Positions 23,060 through 34,735 of a DNA stretch of 64,000 nucleotides are shown here, in pieces. Position numbers and translations under genes: made by a program. The notes under the pieces were generated by a model that worked only from the letters and a program-made list of their open reading frames with translations, was not told where the DNA came from and made no database searches. How positions within the stretch are numbered: the first letter of the stretch is position 1; each line of letters begins with the position of its first letter. Source of the stretch: Odobenus rosmarus divergens (lineage: Eukaryota; Chordata; Mammalia; Carnivora; Odobenidae); contig NW_004451649.1 of NCBI RefSeq assembly GCF_000321225.1, forward strand, positions 633,831 to 697,830, read 5' to 3'.

Positions 23060-23480
23060 CAAGTACTGCTCAGATGTAGGCTGGTGTTCTTTTACTGTTG
23101 GTTTTAGGTGCCCTTAATTACATATTAACAAAGAACTTCCTTGTAGCAAAATGAGATGCTCCCATGGGTCCTGACTTTACCTTTTTCTTGTTGTTTCATC
23201 ATGTTGAGAATTTTTCCTTATGGTTGACCAACAGCCTTTTCATCTTCTGAACAAGTTCCTGCAGCAAGAGGGTTTGAGTGCTATTTTTAGCACGCCTGTG
23301 TGAGTGGGGTTCCTTTTGCCTGCCCTGTGATACACTTCCCTGCAGGGTGTAGAAGGAAGTACTTCATTTTGAGCTTTTCATTTGAGTTAGTAACACTGCA
23401 AACATAGTGCAGGTGGCTATAATTTTACACCACGTGAGTGAAAATGTTCTTTTTCTTTTCCTCTCGACCTTCTTGATATG
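23060..23480. promoter_or_regulatory. Candidate conserved non-coding element with MEF2-like site
   Basis: Repeat-free stretch of relatively even base composition. CTATTTTTAG near 23280 is an exact MEF2 consensus (YTAWWWWTAR), and CACGTG lies near 23432. The texture differs from the AT-rich flanks. Conservation was not tested. Confidence 0.3.
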
Positions 23481-23799
23481 ATATCTTAAACCCATAGATG
23501 GGGAATTAGTGCAGCTGATACTTTAAATTGAACCAGTTTAAAAAATCTTCAAAAAGGAATCCAAGCTTTCTAATCAAAATGAAAACTTGTTAGCGATGGG
23601 GAAAGATTTATAAATGTAGGGTTCAAGTTAATATAAAAGTGGTAGCATTATCCATTAGGTACTCTGTTGCAAGAATATCTTTATCATAGATTATCAAATT
23701 TTCATTACTGTAAATGTGGCTTATTTTTGTAAAAAAAAACCAAAAACCTTTATAGTTATTTATGAAATAAAGTCTTGTTACTTGGCAATTTTTAAGCCA

Positions 23800-24126
23800 T
23801 TTTTTTAATTCAATTAATTAACATACTGTATTATTAGTTTCAGAGGTAGAATTCAGTGATTCATCAGTTGCATATCCCCAGTGCTCATTACATCAAGTGC
23901 CCTCCTTAATGCCCATCACCCAGTTACCCCATTCCCCACCCACCTCCCCTCCAGCAACCCTCAGTTTGTTTCCTATAGTTAAGAGTCTCTTATGGTTTGT
24001 CTTCCTCTCTGGTTTTATTCTGCTTTATTTTTCCCTCCCTTCCCCTATGATCCTCTGCTTCATTTCTTAAATTCCACATATGAGTGAAATCATATGATAA
24101 TTGTCTTTCTCTGATTGACTTATTTC
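23800..24126 (-). mobile_element. Young L1 LINE, 5'-truncated (about 327 bp)
   Basis: Complement of the 3' UTR of a carnivore L1: TTCAATTAATTAACATACTG, TTCAGAGGTAGAATTCAGTG, CATCACCCAGTTACCCCATT, ending in the ORF2 C-terminal text (TTGTCTTTCTCTGATTGACT). TAAGCCA occurs at 23793-23799 and again at 24127-24133 as a target duplication. This marks a severely 5'-truncated insertion. Divergence is low compared with the other L1 pieces here. Confidence 0.9.
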
Positions 24127-24133
24127 TAAGCCA

Positions 24134-24879
24134 GAGTCTTTTCTTGAAGTTTAGAAGATACCTGTAAATACTCTTGTCAGACAGACTTGAGCATGGATAA
24201 TTCTTGCTGAAGTGTCAGAATTATGGCTGGATAATTTCAATGATAGCTGAAGAATATGCATAAATCTGAGTCTTAATATGCAGAAAAACAAAAAATTAAC
24301 CTAACAGTTTTACAAAGCTGTTACAAAAGTGTAGATGATGTATTATATATAATTATAGCAATAATGAAATTTTCTCTAGGTTAATTCCAGGCTCCTTCCT
24401 CCCTATGGTTTCTATTCTTTTTGAGACTTTTCTCTTAGTTTCTAATTTGCTCTAGTGGTCCTTTTATCTACTCTTACTTGTTTTGTTTCAAATAGTCAAA
24501 CATTTTTGTGCATTAATTTATACTGTTATTCGGTGTGTCTTTTTTTTTTTTTTTTTAGATCTCCAACATGGCCATAAAAGGTACTTTTTTGTATGGCAGG
24601 ATGTTTAATTTGTTTTTCTTTCTAGATGTAGGGCATGTTGGAAAAAATTAAATACATGCTTGATAAGAAGCAAAATAAATCACATTAAAAACTAATATAA
24701 GCACAAATTATGAGATACACTTCTTAAATATTGAGAAAGACAAATAATTCTTTATAAAAATAACTGTTAGGAAGCAAAACCAGTGAATAAAATGATCTAA
24801 TTATTTAATGTACACAAGGTAGCACTATCACTGATGCTATATGAAAATTAATTTCACCAGTTGTGATGGAATAATGCTT
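24134..24879. other. Single-copy DNA with a T17 run
   Basis: A run of 17 T bases lies at 24540-24556. No other repeat or gene is recognised. Confidence 0.5.
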
Positions 24880-26361
24880 CAAATTAATCTTTCCACCCTA
24901 CACAACTAGAAAACCAGACAAAATATACAAAACAGTGTTTTTCAAGTGTTGGATAGCAGGCAGTTCCAGGGAGTGATGTGTGAGGAAAGGGAAACAAAAA
25001 GATGAATCTTGTAGTTTCTCTAGCTTTCTTCTTGGTGGTACTTTCCAGACTACTATGAAGGAGGGGAGCCCAACTGAGCCTGTTGGTCTCACTGAGATGA
25101 AACAAAGAGATCACAATTTGGACAGTTTGGTGTATCTAGCATTTGCAAGGTAAAGCACTGAGAAGAAGTTTTGGGGTAGAGGAAAGAAGAGTGAGCTCTG
25201 GAGAATTGCAGGGTGGTCCCCTCCAATGTTTGGCTTAGTGTTGATCAGTTCATAAATGAACTGATGAAGGAAATTACCTAATGCCAGAACATAGAGGTAG
25301 GAAGAGTTTCTGTTCCCACCAATGGGTAGAATCCTTGAAAGAGTAAAACCTTAGTAGTGGGGATAAATTAGCTTTACACTAAAACTGCTTTGAACTTGCT
25401 GTAACAGAGAAGCAAAACTCGAAAGAATTCAACTGCTTCCCTGTAACTTAACTGCACACCACAGTAAAATCTAACATTATTTAAAAGACTACAATAAAAA
25501 CCCAGCAGGAAATAACTTAAAATTGGTTATGTTCATCATTCAATCATAAATTACCTGGCATGCAAAAGGCAGGAAATATGGTACATATCCAGGATGAATA
25601 TCAACTATTAGGAGCAATCCTAGTCATAGCAGAGATGATGGAACTAGTAGCCAGTGAAGTTGAAACAGTTATAAACAGGTTCCATATGTTCTAGAAAGTG
25701 GAGAAAACATGAGCATGATAAGGAGAGACATGAAGATATAAAAAGATACATCTCTTAGAGATGAAATATATGATGGCTGAAATGAAAAATACACTGAATG
25801 AGATTAACAGTAGATGAGATGAAGCAAAGAAATCATCAGCAAACTTAAAGAACTATTACATGAAATTATTCAGAATTAAGCATAGAAAGAAGAAACTGGG
25901 GGAGAAATGAACAGAGTATTATTTGATAGTGGGACAATACCAAGCAATCTAGTGTATATGTAATTAGAGTTACATAAGTAGAAAAGTAAAAGAAGGATAG
26001 AACAAATAGTGAAGAAAATAATAGCTGGAAATTTTCCTAATTTAATGAAAACTATGAACTGACAGATTTAAAGGAGCTCAATAAACCTGAAGCAGTATAC
26101 CTCTAAAGAAAACCATGTCAAGGCACATTTTAATCAAATTATTGAAAGTATATCATTAAGAGAAGAAACTTAAAGGAATCTACAGGTAAAGACACAATCC
26201 TTAAAAAGGAACAATGATAAGAATTAGAGTAATTTCTCCCCATAAATTATAAAGCTATGTGACAGTGGATGACTTCTTTAAATTACTGAAATAAATATTC
26301 TTTATCCAAACAATTATTGAAAACAACAAAGATGGAGGACTTACATATCTGATTTCTAGTC
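24880..26361 (+). mobile_element. Ancient L1/HAL1-type LINE, 5' part and ORF1 remnant
   Basis: The sequence follows an old L1 or half-L1 (HAL1) from the 5' UTR into ORF1. Landmarks are AGAGATGAAATATATGATGG, GGACAATACCAAGCAATCTA, AATAATAGCTGGAAATTTTC, AAGGAGCTCAATAAACCTGA and AAACCATGTCAAGGCACATT, which in intact copies encode the ORF1 central and C-terminal parts. Stops and shifts are frequent, so no protein is made. Whether this and the ORF2 3' piece at 26571-27905 were one element with an internal loss or two elements cannot be settled here. Confidence 0.75.
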
Positions 26362-26555
26362 TTTTTTTTTTTTTTTTAAGATTTTATTTGACAGAGGGAG
26401 ATAGCGAGAGCAGGAACACAAGCAGGGGGAGTGGGAGAGGGAGAAGCAGGCTTCCCGTGGAGCAAGGAGCCTGATGTGGGACTCGATCCCAGGACCCTGG
26501 GATCATGACCTGAGCCGAAGGCAGACACTTAACGACTGAGCCACGCAGGCGCCCC
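26362..26555 (-). mobile_element. CAN-SINE inserted in the L1
   Basis: T-run, AAGATTTTATTTGACAGAGG, GA-rich body, CTGATGTGGGACTCGATCCC, GGGATCATGACCTGAGCC, head complement ACGACTGAGCCACGCAGG. TGATTTCTAGTCTT occurs at 26350-26363 and 26556-26569 as an exact target duplication. Low divergence suggests a fairly recent insertion. Confidence 0.96.
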
Positions 26556-26570
26556 TGATTTCTAGTCTTA

Positions 26571-27905
26571 CTGTAAAGCTGCAGTAAGCAAGATCGTGTA
26601 ATAGTAATATGATGACAGACATAAAGACAAATGGAATAGAATAGAATCCAGAAATAGGTCCACGTTCATATGGTTAATTGATTTTTGACAAATGTGTAAA
26701 GGCTATTCAATGTAGGAAAGAATAGTCTTTTCAACAAATAGTTCTGCCATACATAAATAAAATTTGCTGATTTATCAATTAATTTTAAAAGCAAATTTTA
26801 AAACCTTTACCATTACACCATTACACCATTACCCTACATACATGTTAACTCAAAATGGATTCTAGGTTAAATGAAAGAGCTTAACACTGTAGCATTAAAA
26901 AAGAGAGAGAGAGAAAGAGAGTCAAGTGATCTTGGGGTAAACAAAGATTGCTTATAAGTTGTTAATAATAGGAAAGATGGGTTAGAATTCAGAAAAATTA
27001 AACACTTGCTGTTCAAAGGACTATTTTTAAAACATATATCTACTCTTACATCTCAATAAGAAGAAAACATGCAACTCAATTATTTTTTTTAATTTGTATA
27101 GGCAGTTTACCAAAGAATACCTATGAATAGCACATAAGTACATGAAAAGGTACTCACTCTTGTCATTAGGGATGATTAAATTAAACCACAATGAAATATT
27201 CTGCACATCCACTAAATTAGCTAAAACTAAGACTGACAATATCAAGTGTTATTGAGGATTTGGAGCAACTGGAACTCTGATACATTGTTGATGGGAAGGC
27301 AAAACAATACAGCTTAGATATTTGGCAGTTTCTCGTAAAGCACACTCTTACCATATGATCCAACACTTCCACTTGTAGATATTTATGCATGAGAAATGTT
27401 GATTATGTCTACACATACACTTTTTTAAATAACCACTTTAATCATCATGGTAAGGAACTAGAAGTAGCCCAAGTATCCATAAATGGGTGCATAAACAAAT
27501 TGCAATGTACCCATGCAATGGAATACTACAGAGCAATAAAAAGAATGAATCGGTGATTCAGAATGATAACAGATGACTATTAAAAACAGTATGCTGAATA
27601 AAAGAAGCCAGATTCAAGAAATTACATGCTTTATGGTTATTTATATAAGTGTTTGGAAGAGGTAAAACTGTACTGAGGGAAAGCTGATCAGTGGTTTTCA
27701 GGAGCTGGGTTTCAGGGAGAGGAATAACTGCAAAGGTCAAAGGGGAACTTTGTGGTGTTGATGGAAATGTTCTTCATTGCAACTGTCTCATGAGTATTGT
27801 GATTACATCACACTATAGAAATTTCAAGACCCATCCAATTCTTTATTAAAATTGGTTAATTTTATTGCATGAAAATTATATCCAAATAGGGTTTCAAAAA
27901 CTTTT
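26571..27905 (+). mobile_element. Ancient L1 LINE, ORF2 C-terminal part and 3' UTR
   Basis: TACTGTAAAGCTGCAGTAAG, AATGGAATAGAATAGAATCC and TCTTTTCAACAAATAGTTCT lie in the ORF2 C-terminal coding region. GAACTCTGATACATTGTTGA, CCATGCAATGGAATACTACA and the 3' UTR phrase TGGAAATGTTCTTCATTGC follow in order. The end AATTTTATTGCATGAAAATT leads to an A-tail near 27900. Reading frames are broken throughout. The type is L1MC/L1MD-like. Confidence 0.88.
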
Positions 27906-29110
27906 ATTTCACTTTCATGTCAATCCTCTCTAAGTAATTTGACAATTTTTTTCTGATATTTCCTATAAGTTAAAGCTATACTAAAATTTTATTAATGAAG
28001 TTATTAATGGAATAATTTATAGTCCTACTATATGCCTCTGGTTGCTATGTGAGCTTTTGAGTAGAATTAATTGAAGTATAAATTTTTAACCAAACTAAAC
28101 ACCTTTTTTCCAAGAAAAATTTATCACACAAGTGCATATAAAATACATGCGTTCATATCCAAATTTGCATATAAAGTGTTGTGGGAAAATCAGGAAGCAT
28201 ATGGTCTTTTTTTCTTTTTTATTGTCTAAGAAGCAGTAAAGCCAAATAACTTGGCATGATTCTTACAGTTTCACTCTTTTAAACGGCTTTATTGTCAGGC
28301 AGATGGGGAGTGCTAGCCACTTACTAAAATTACACTTGTATATATTGTAAGAATGTTTTATATTTATTCATGAAAATAAAATTTTTAGATTTGGCATTTA
28401 AAACTAGCAAAACCTATCTGTCATAGGGTTGAGTAACAACTGTACCTGTCACTTCCCAACCACTTTGAAATATGTTGCAGCATGGATGGCTGCCTAATGA
28501 ATATTCTGAGATCCAGGTTCGTTTTAATGATGTTTTTAAAAGTTCTCCATCTTGGAAATTAAAAGAAAATCACAGGCTAGGGATTGAAATAGATACAGAG
28601 AATGAATTTTAAGATGTAGCATCTCTTTCAGATTGTTTTGGTAAACATCATCATATTTCTCTTATTAAGTATATTTTCCCCTTCTATGAACAATTTAAAA
28701 ATTAGTGCTTAGAATGAAGAGTCATACAGCATCATTCTGTGGATAAATAAACTCAGTCAAAGAGATGAATTTAAAGTCACATATGACACAGTAGACAATT
28801 AAAACATTCTTCTGTTTTGGGTTAGAATGAAAAGAAAGATCGATTTAAAAATAAAAGTTGCATATCTATATTTATGCATCAGGATTTGGTGCTAAGAATT
28901 TGAACAAGTCAAGGATGGTATTATTTTATGTATCTAAAAATGTATTGAGACGTGGATATTTTTCAGTTAACTATTTGAATTACTGATAACTGTCTTGGAT
29001 TCACATTGCAGTTAGAGAAGTAACTGAATGACTTGATAAAGGACATTTTGAAAATCTAGAATTCCTACTTGAGACATGAAAATACATCTCATAATTCAAT
29101 AGATAGATGG
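27906..29110. other. Single-copy AT-rich DNA, no gene seen
   Basis: About 1.2 kb with no supported repeat or gene. Confidence 0.5.
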
Positions 29111-29135
29111 ACACACACACACACACACACACACA
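29111..29135. repeat. (AC)n microsatellite
   Basis: About twelve uninterrupted AC units. Confidence 0.95.
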
Positions 29136-29173
29136 GCAACCAACCGACATAGATAATTGACTTTGAGAACATG

Positions 29174-29369
29174 TTTTTTTTTTAAGATTTTATTTATTTA
29201 TTTGTCAGAGAGAGAGAGCAAGTGAGAGAACACAAGTAGGGGCAGTTGGAGAGGGAGAAGCAGGATCCCCTCTGAGCAGGGAGCCTGTTGTAGGACTTGA
29301 TCCCAGAACCCTGGGATTATGACCTGAGCCAAAGGCAGATGCTTAACTGATTCAGCAACCCAGGTGTCC
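29174..29369 (-). mobile_element. CAN-SINE
   Basis: T-run, AAGATTTTATTTATTTATTT, GA-rich body, GAGCAGGGAGCCTGTTG, GGGATTATGACCTGAGCC and a diverged head complement TTCAGCAACCCAGGTGTCC. No clear target duplication was found. Confidence 0.93.
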
Positions 29370-29398
29370 TACTTGGTTTGTCTTGAAGACAAAAATTT

Positions 29399-29400
<2 letters not shown>

Positions 29401-29440
<40 letters not shown>
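29401..29440. repeat. (ATCT)10 microsatellite in a SINE tail
   Basis: Ten perfect ATCT units lie between the left target copy of the next SINE and its AAGATTTATTTATTTT box. The repeat therefore grew inside the A-rich tail of that SINE (GATA on the SINE strand). Confidence 0.95.
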
Positions 29441-29441
<1 letters not shown>

Positions 29442-29621
29442 AAAAGATTTATTTATTTTAGAGAGAGAAAGCATGCACACATGAGTGGGGGAGGGGCATA
29501 GAGAGAGAGAGAGAATCTCAAGCAGACTCCCCATTGAGTGTGGAGCCTGTCATGGGGCTCAATCCCAACACCCTGAAATCATGACCTGAACCAAAATCAA
29601 GAGTCAGATGCTTAACCAACT
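29441..29621 (-). mobile_element. CAN-SINE, head-truncated, with expanded tail
   Basis: AAGATTTATTTATTTTAGAG, GA-rich body, GTGGAGCCTGTCATGGGGCT, AATCATGACCTGAACC, AATCAAGAGTCAGATGCTTA. The target copies AAGACAAAAATTTT (29386-29399) and AAGACAAAATTTT (29622-29634) bracket both the SINE and its microsatellite tail. The right end stops at CCAACT, about 17 bases short of a full tRNA head, and abuts the target copy directly, so the truncation happened at insertion. Confidence 0.9.
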
Positions 29622-29634
29622 AAGACAAAATTTT

Positions 29635-31059
29635 AGACACAGCTCTGAGGAGACATTGTATGTGATGAGGCAATTTTTATAAACTTGAAGTCAAAACTAA
29701 ATTTTCTGCCATTCAAATCTATCATATGTCAAAACCTTTTCAGGTAAACTTCAGGCAGAATGTTAGCATCTCCTAATGCCAGATCACTGAGGAATTTGAG
29801 TGTATGCAGAGAACCTGCCAAAATATAAAGAGTACGTTGTCTGAATAATCATTAATATTGTGTCTAAAGATTTGTGTTTCCCCTATTTCTCTCCCTAGCA
29901 GAGTTGCTCTGCACTTGTAGCTGTAAGAGCCATTAGTGAAGAAATAGAACACTTAAAAAAACTGGTATATAAAGCAAGTGTCTTCAGCGTTTTTTTTTCA
30001 TGCATCTATTCTTTATCTTAGTTTACCCCTGTTTTATTAATTCTTTTCCCCCATACTTACAGTATTGAAATTATGATTCTTAGCCACATAACAACATAAT
30101 AAAGTTTTATAGTACAAATTGCCAAAAAAAATATTGGTGCAAGAGTTTGCCAGGGCCAGAGTTTGGTATACAATACGATATAAAATATGACCTAAAAGCT
30201 ATTTTCTCCTAATTTTTCTCTAGATGAAATACCAGAAGTGATGAAGTATTTGAAAGGGTTGTTTTAAATTGCTCTTGTTCTTTGGGAATTTCACCTCTGT
30301 CTACAGGAAGTTATTAAAGTAGACTGAAGCATGTGTTTCCTAAAGGATAGTATCTAGTTGTTTTTTCCTTTGTATATGGTGCAGTGGAGATACTGTATGA
30401 GTTGTGCAAACATACCCATGCACTACTGATACATTATATAATTTGAATCATTTCACAATCAAAAAGAGTTTGTGAAATCCCTAGACATTCTATATAAAAG
30501 TTGTGTATGCTCCTCAGGTTCACTCTCTCCATACATTTTAATTGTATCCATGCTTTTTGAGGTGTGTTCCTTTGTGTCAGTTGCTAACAGATTGCAAAAC
30601 AAAAACACAAACAAAAACAAATAAAACCCCTGGTATTCATAACATAACATTTTTCACTTTTTTTTTCATTACCACCCCTGAAAGGAGTTTTTTTTCAACA
30701 ATTTTTCCTAATTGTTATCCCTATAAAATTTTAGTACTACAGATAAACTCTATATCTGCTTATGTACTGTATGTATAGCTGTGCCATTATATTTAAAAAA
30801 AAAATCCAATTTTTGCCTCCTCCCACCCCAGAAATCTACGTTTGCCTGTTGGGGTTGATATCTTCCCCATTCAGAATGCATGGTATGTCAACTATAGTTA
30901 GGACACATTCTCATGTATAGGGATTTTTTTTTGTGTGTGCTTCTGTATTATCTTTCCTGATCTCCACCTAGAAATGCTTCAGTAATTATACAATTCAAGG
31001 GAATGAAGTTTTTGTTCATTTCAGAAAGAACATGGAGGATAGGAAGAGATGAGAATAAA
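29635..31059. other. Single-copy AT-rich DNA, no gene seen
   Basis: Two overlapping frames near 30459-30778 on opposite strands are rich in K, T, N and F and look like chance. Short A- and T-runs occur near 30660 and 30796. Confidence 0.5.
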
Positions 31060-31330
31060 TTAGCATCTTCTAAGCAGAGCTTAGGTTTTGGTTCTCATAA
31101 TTGACATATTTAGAGTTAATATTTGCTCCGTGAGTGAAGGACTGTGTAAATCCATGGAAAAGGCTGTGCAAATCGACTGACGTTGCCTGTCCTAATCAAT
31201 TCCAGTAGCTCAGGTAGGCTCCCAAATGTTAATCGTTATTTGAGCATCCTACATCCAAACTCAACTCTAGCCTTCCTATGTAAGAGACATGTAACTAATG
31301 TCTCTCCAAATCCTGTAAATAAACGCGTGT
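31060..31330. promoter_or_regulatory. Possible conserved non-coding element (weak)
   Basis: Repeat-free, with retained CpGs (AATCGACTGACG, TTAATCGTT, AAACGCGTGTTC) and a TTAATCGTTATTTG stretch. Support is texture only. Confidence 0.2.
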
Positions 31331-31474
31331 TCAGGGGTTATATCCTGGGCTGAAGAATAGTTTTACTAGGAAATAAATATAATGCAAAAACACACATACT
31401 GATTTTACAAATTACGCTAATTTATGTAAGATTGTTGATATGTGAATGATTAGAGTTTATGAATTATTGTTATA

Positions 31475-31620
31475 TATGTTAAATATTTACAAGAAGCCAA
31501 GTACAATGCTATGAACTTTATATAGATTTTCTAATTTTATCCTCACAAGCCTATAGAATAGATACTTGTATTATACCTATTTTATATGTAAGTAAAATAA
31601 TATCCAGACTGCATTTTAAA
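31475..31620 (-). mobile_element. MIR SINE fragment
   Basis: GCCAAGTACAATGCTATGAA, then TTTTATCCTCACAAGCCTAT and CCTATTTTATATGTAAG follow the complement of the MIR right half. Confidence 0.7.
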
Positions 31621-31711
31621 GACTGGTTTTAATAGCTAATTTTATCAATGGCAATAATGTGAGATTATGAAGCGTTGACTAATTTGTGTTTAATTGTTTT
31701 ATAATTTTTAA

Positions 31712-31735
31712 ATATATATATATATATATATATAA
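31712..31735. repeat. (AT)n microsatellite
   Basis: About twelve uninterrupted AT units. Confidence 0.95.
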
Positions 31736-32139
31736 AAGTGTCTTTCCACCTTTACTGTTGTGGAGATGTTAGCAATAAGTACAAGAACAAAATAGCCACC
31801 AGGACTAAAAAGACAAACAAGAAACATGACTTAAACTCAGAATTTCAGAATGGGCTGTTCTGAAACTAACAACTGTCATAATCATAATCGTGATAACACC
31901 TGGCATTAACTACTTACTAAATCATCATCACCTTCACAACAGCACTTTTATTTTACTGAGGAGGAGACAGAAAGAGATGCTAATCATATTTTGGAGACTC
32001 TAGACCCCAATATTTTATTAGTGATGTTCTTGATCATTTTTTGGTGTGAGAGGTATGAAGGATAATTAAATAGTGCTCTCTGAAAACTGAAAATGTCCTA
32101 CGCACAGATTTATCACAATATAAAATGAGTAGTGCTTCA
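31736..32139. other. Mostly single-copy DNA
   Basis: The stretch near 31890-31990 (GGCATTAACTACTTACTAAA, then TTTTATTTTACTGAGGAGGA) may be a decayed MIR on the minus strand but is too diverged for a firm call. Confidence 0.45.
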
Positions 32140-32480
32140 TTTATTTTTAACTGCTAAAATTTTCAGAGCTGTATATATTTTCTGAATATGACTGCCCTGA
32201 ACAACACAGTTCTTTGAGGTTTAATAAAATGTACCTTTTTAATAAAATGTACCTAATGACGGCATTGCCTGTACTGGAAACATTATGCAAATGTATTGCA
32301 ATGAAGTCTATGAGTTTAGTTAAGCTTGAGAAAAAGTTTGTAATTAGCAAATTAGCATTTGAAAAAGACGTTTTGAATATGTATAGTAGGAAATTCTGCT
32401 TAACTTGTGGGGTGTGTTCATAATGATTACTTCAAAATTCATGCATATGCATTTTTTAACATGCAAATATTTGAAACCTT
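32140..32480. promoter_or_regulatory. Candidate regulatory stretch with two octamer motifs
   Basis: The exact POU octamer ATGCAAAT occurs at 32285-32292 and 32461-32468. The palindromic CATGCATATGCAT lies at 32440-32452, and homeodomain-type TAATTAGCAAATTAG lies near 32341. A 16-base unit TTTAATAAAATGTACC is repeated in tandem at about 32220-32253. No transposon is recognised here. Two opposing frames of 67 and 69 codons cover the area and look like chance. Function is inference from motif density. Confidence 0.35.
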
Positions 32481-33864
32481 AGTGGACTAGTCCAGATCCA
32501 GCTCATTTGTTTTTTCCAGTTAAATGACTAAAATTATAAGTAAAGCATCATGAATACGTACACTAACATGTGGAGTCTTCTTTGCTCCTCTTTTTAATTT
32601 GGTATTTTCTTAAATATTAAGAACACAAAGTTAAATACATTCTATTTATTATGACTTCAAAGTAGAAGAAAATAATAATATTAAGAATAAACAGTCTTGG
32701 TATCTGTTTTTTCCTCCCAAGTATATGTTATGAACTAGAATATTGTGGTTAGGGCTTAGTTTGTTCTGTATGTTACATTGTTCTTTTGGGGTTTGTTTGG
32801 ATTTTGGTGTCTCACACACAAACACACACAGATATTCAATTATTAATGGAGAGTGAAAAAAATACCCAATGGCTACTTTTTAAAAAACTGCCCTATATAT
32901 TTGCTTCAATGTAAATTAAAGGACATTTTCTTAACTATTTCTTTAAGTTACTCATGCCCTTCCTCTGTTGAAGGAACTCACTAATTCTTGGTTAACTATC
33001 AGATATGATCTCAAATCTCTAGCACTGAAGGCTATTCTACAATACAAAGCATCTTTCTCACTGCTCATCAGAAGTTCCATACTCATCTAGTCTCTAGATT
33101 AATTTTATGTTTCCAATAAATGCATGATCATTGAACTTTTCCCTGCCACCACCCGGAAGTTTAAATAAACAACTCTTCTGCCAAGAAATTTTACTCAACT
33201 TGCTTAAGTCACGATGGTATTTTTCCATTGCTGAATCTCTACAATATTTGTAGTTGGTTCATTAAATACCCTACACAACAGATATGTAACCAGTTATAAT
33301 AGCTAATTTAAATCTATAGTAGATAAATATGTGAAGGCTTTGCCTTTCCAGCTAGAGCAGAGAAATCATGTCCTATGTTGGCTCAAGCAACCCCTAAACA
33401 CCAATAGGCAACTAAGAACAGGTCTGGCTTGACTTGGCCTACTGAGAGGATGGGCACTTTTTTCTCATGAACTCTTACAATCTTTGCTCCATCTTGTAAT
33501 AAAAAGGAATAATTAGTGCTATAAATCCATAAAACAAGTCAAATATTTTTTCCGCACTAGTTTGATCATAGTCCTACACTAGAAAATAAGATAACTAAGC
33601 GGTCTCATGAAGCTCCTGCAAACAATATACTTTCATATGCTTTAAATTCTATTTGCTTTTTAAGTTTATTGCGACTCTCTGGTAATATTTGATGTTTCAT
33701 TCTGACTAGAAAAAATTGATGTGGTTTTTCTTCTTTTCAGTGTTTTCACCTCTTTTTCAGTTTATTGATAATATCTATCTAACCCCAGACACTCTTTTGT
33801 ATAGTGATGACATAAAACCAATCAAAATCTACATTGAGAAAGCATAACTAAGAATTAAAGTGAA
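32481..33864. other. Single-copy DNA, no gene seen
   Basis: A short CA-rich tract lies near 32812-32830. Nothing else is recognised. Confidence 0.5.
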
Positions 33865-34085
33865 GCAGTGCCTGACACTAGGTCCAAGGACTAGGCGAGT
33901 GACATTTGAGCAGAGTAGAAACAGAGGAATGAGAAGTATTCCAGGCATAGGGAACAGAATAGGCAAAGACATGAAATAACAAATGCCTCTGTCGAAATCA
34001 AGTGGAATATAAAGCTGGCTGGATTATCAGGTGTCAGGTTAGAAAGGGCATTATGGATGATGCTTACACTTTCCAATATAACCTA
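33865..34085 (-). mobile_element. L2 LINE fragment
   Basis: GTGACATTTGAGCAGAGTAG, TATTCCAGGCATAGGGAACA, GAATAGGCAAAGACATG and GGGCATTATGGATGATGC are the complement of the L2 segment upstream of its 3' end. Confidence 0.75.
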
Positions 34086-34503
34086 CTAGAAAAAGCATCC
34101 ATTCCGTGATTGCATATTAAACCCTAGCAAAAGATGCTTCGATTTTCCATTTTCTTATGAGCATGACAACTGACAGTGGATGAGTCTACCTGCACTCTGT
34201 CTTCAGTTGTCCAGATCAGATTTGCTGTTTACTTAAATTTTATTTTCTGAGAAATTTTCAGGGAACTTTATTCTGTTAAAACCAGACTTCGACTTTCTAA
34301 AAAATTATATTTTTTATAAAAACAAAAAAGCGAACAGTATCATCTAGACAGTTTTAGCACAAATATTTTCTGACTTCAATATAGCAAGTCTCCAGTTAGA
34401 CAATAACTCTTCTAAGTCTCTAAATTAAGATTTTACTTTGTATTAAAAATAAGTAAAAAGAAAGAGAAAGAGTACTAGAAATATACTTAAAAGTGAATAT
34501 ATT
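34086..34503. other. Single-copy AT-rich DNA
   Basis: Nothing recognised. Confidence 0.5.
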
Positions 34504-34516
34504 TTACAAGCTTTTA

Positions 34517-34707
34517 TTTTTTTACTATTTTTTTTCAAGATTTTATTTATTTATTTGACACAGAGAGAGAGAGACAGCGAGAGAGGGAACATGAGCAGGG
34601 GGAGTAGGAGAGGGAGAAGCAGGCTTCCTGCCCAGCAGGGAGCCTGATGCAGGTCCTGGGATCATGACCTGAGGCAGACGCCTAACGACTGAGCCACTCA
34701 GATGCCC
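34517..34707 (-). mobile_element. CAN-SINE
   Basis: TTTTTTTCAAGATTTTATTT, GA-rich body, CAGGGAGCCTGATGCAGG, GGATCATGACCTGAGGCAG, head complement ACGACTGAGCCACTCAG. The 13-mer TTACAAGCTTTTA at 34504-34516 and 34708-34720 is an exact target duplication. A short internal loss removes the usual CTCGATCCCAGGAC block. Confidence 0.95.
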
Positions 34708-34735
34708 TTACAAGCTTTTAAAATCAACCATTGTA

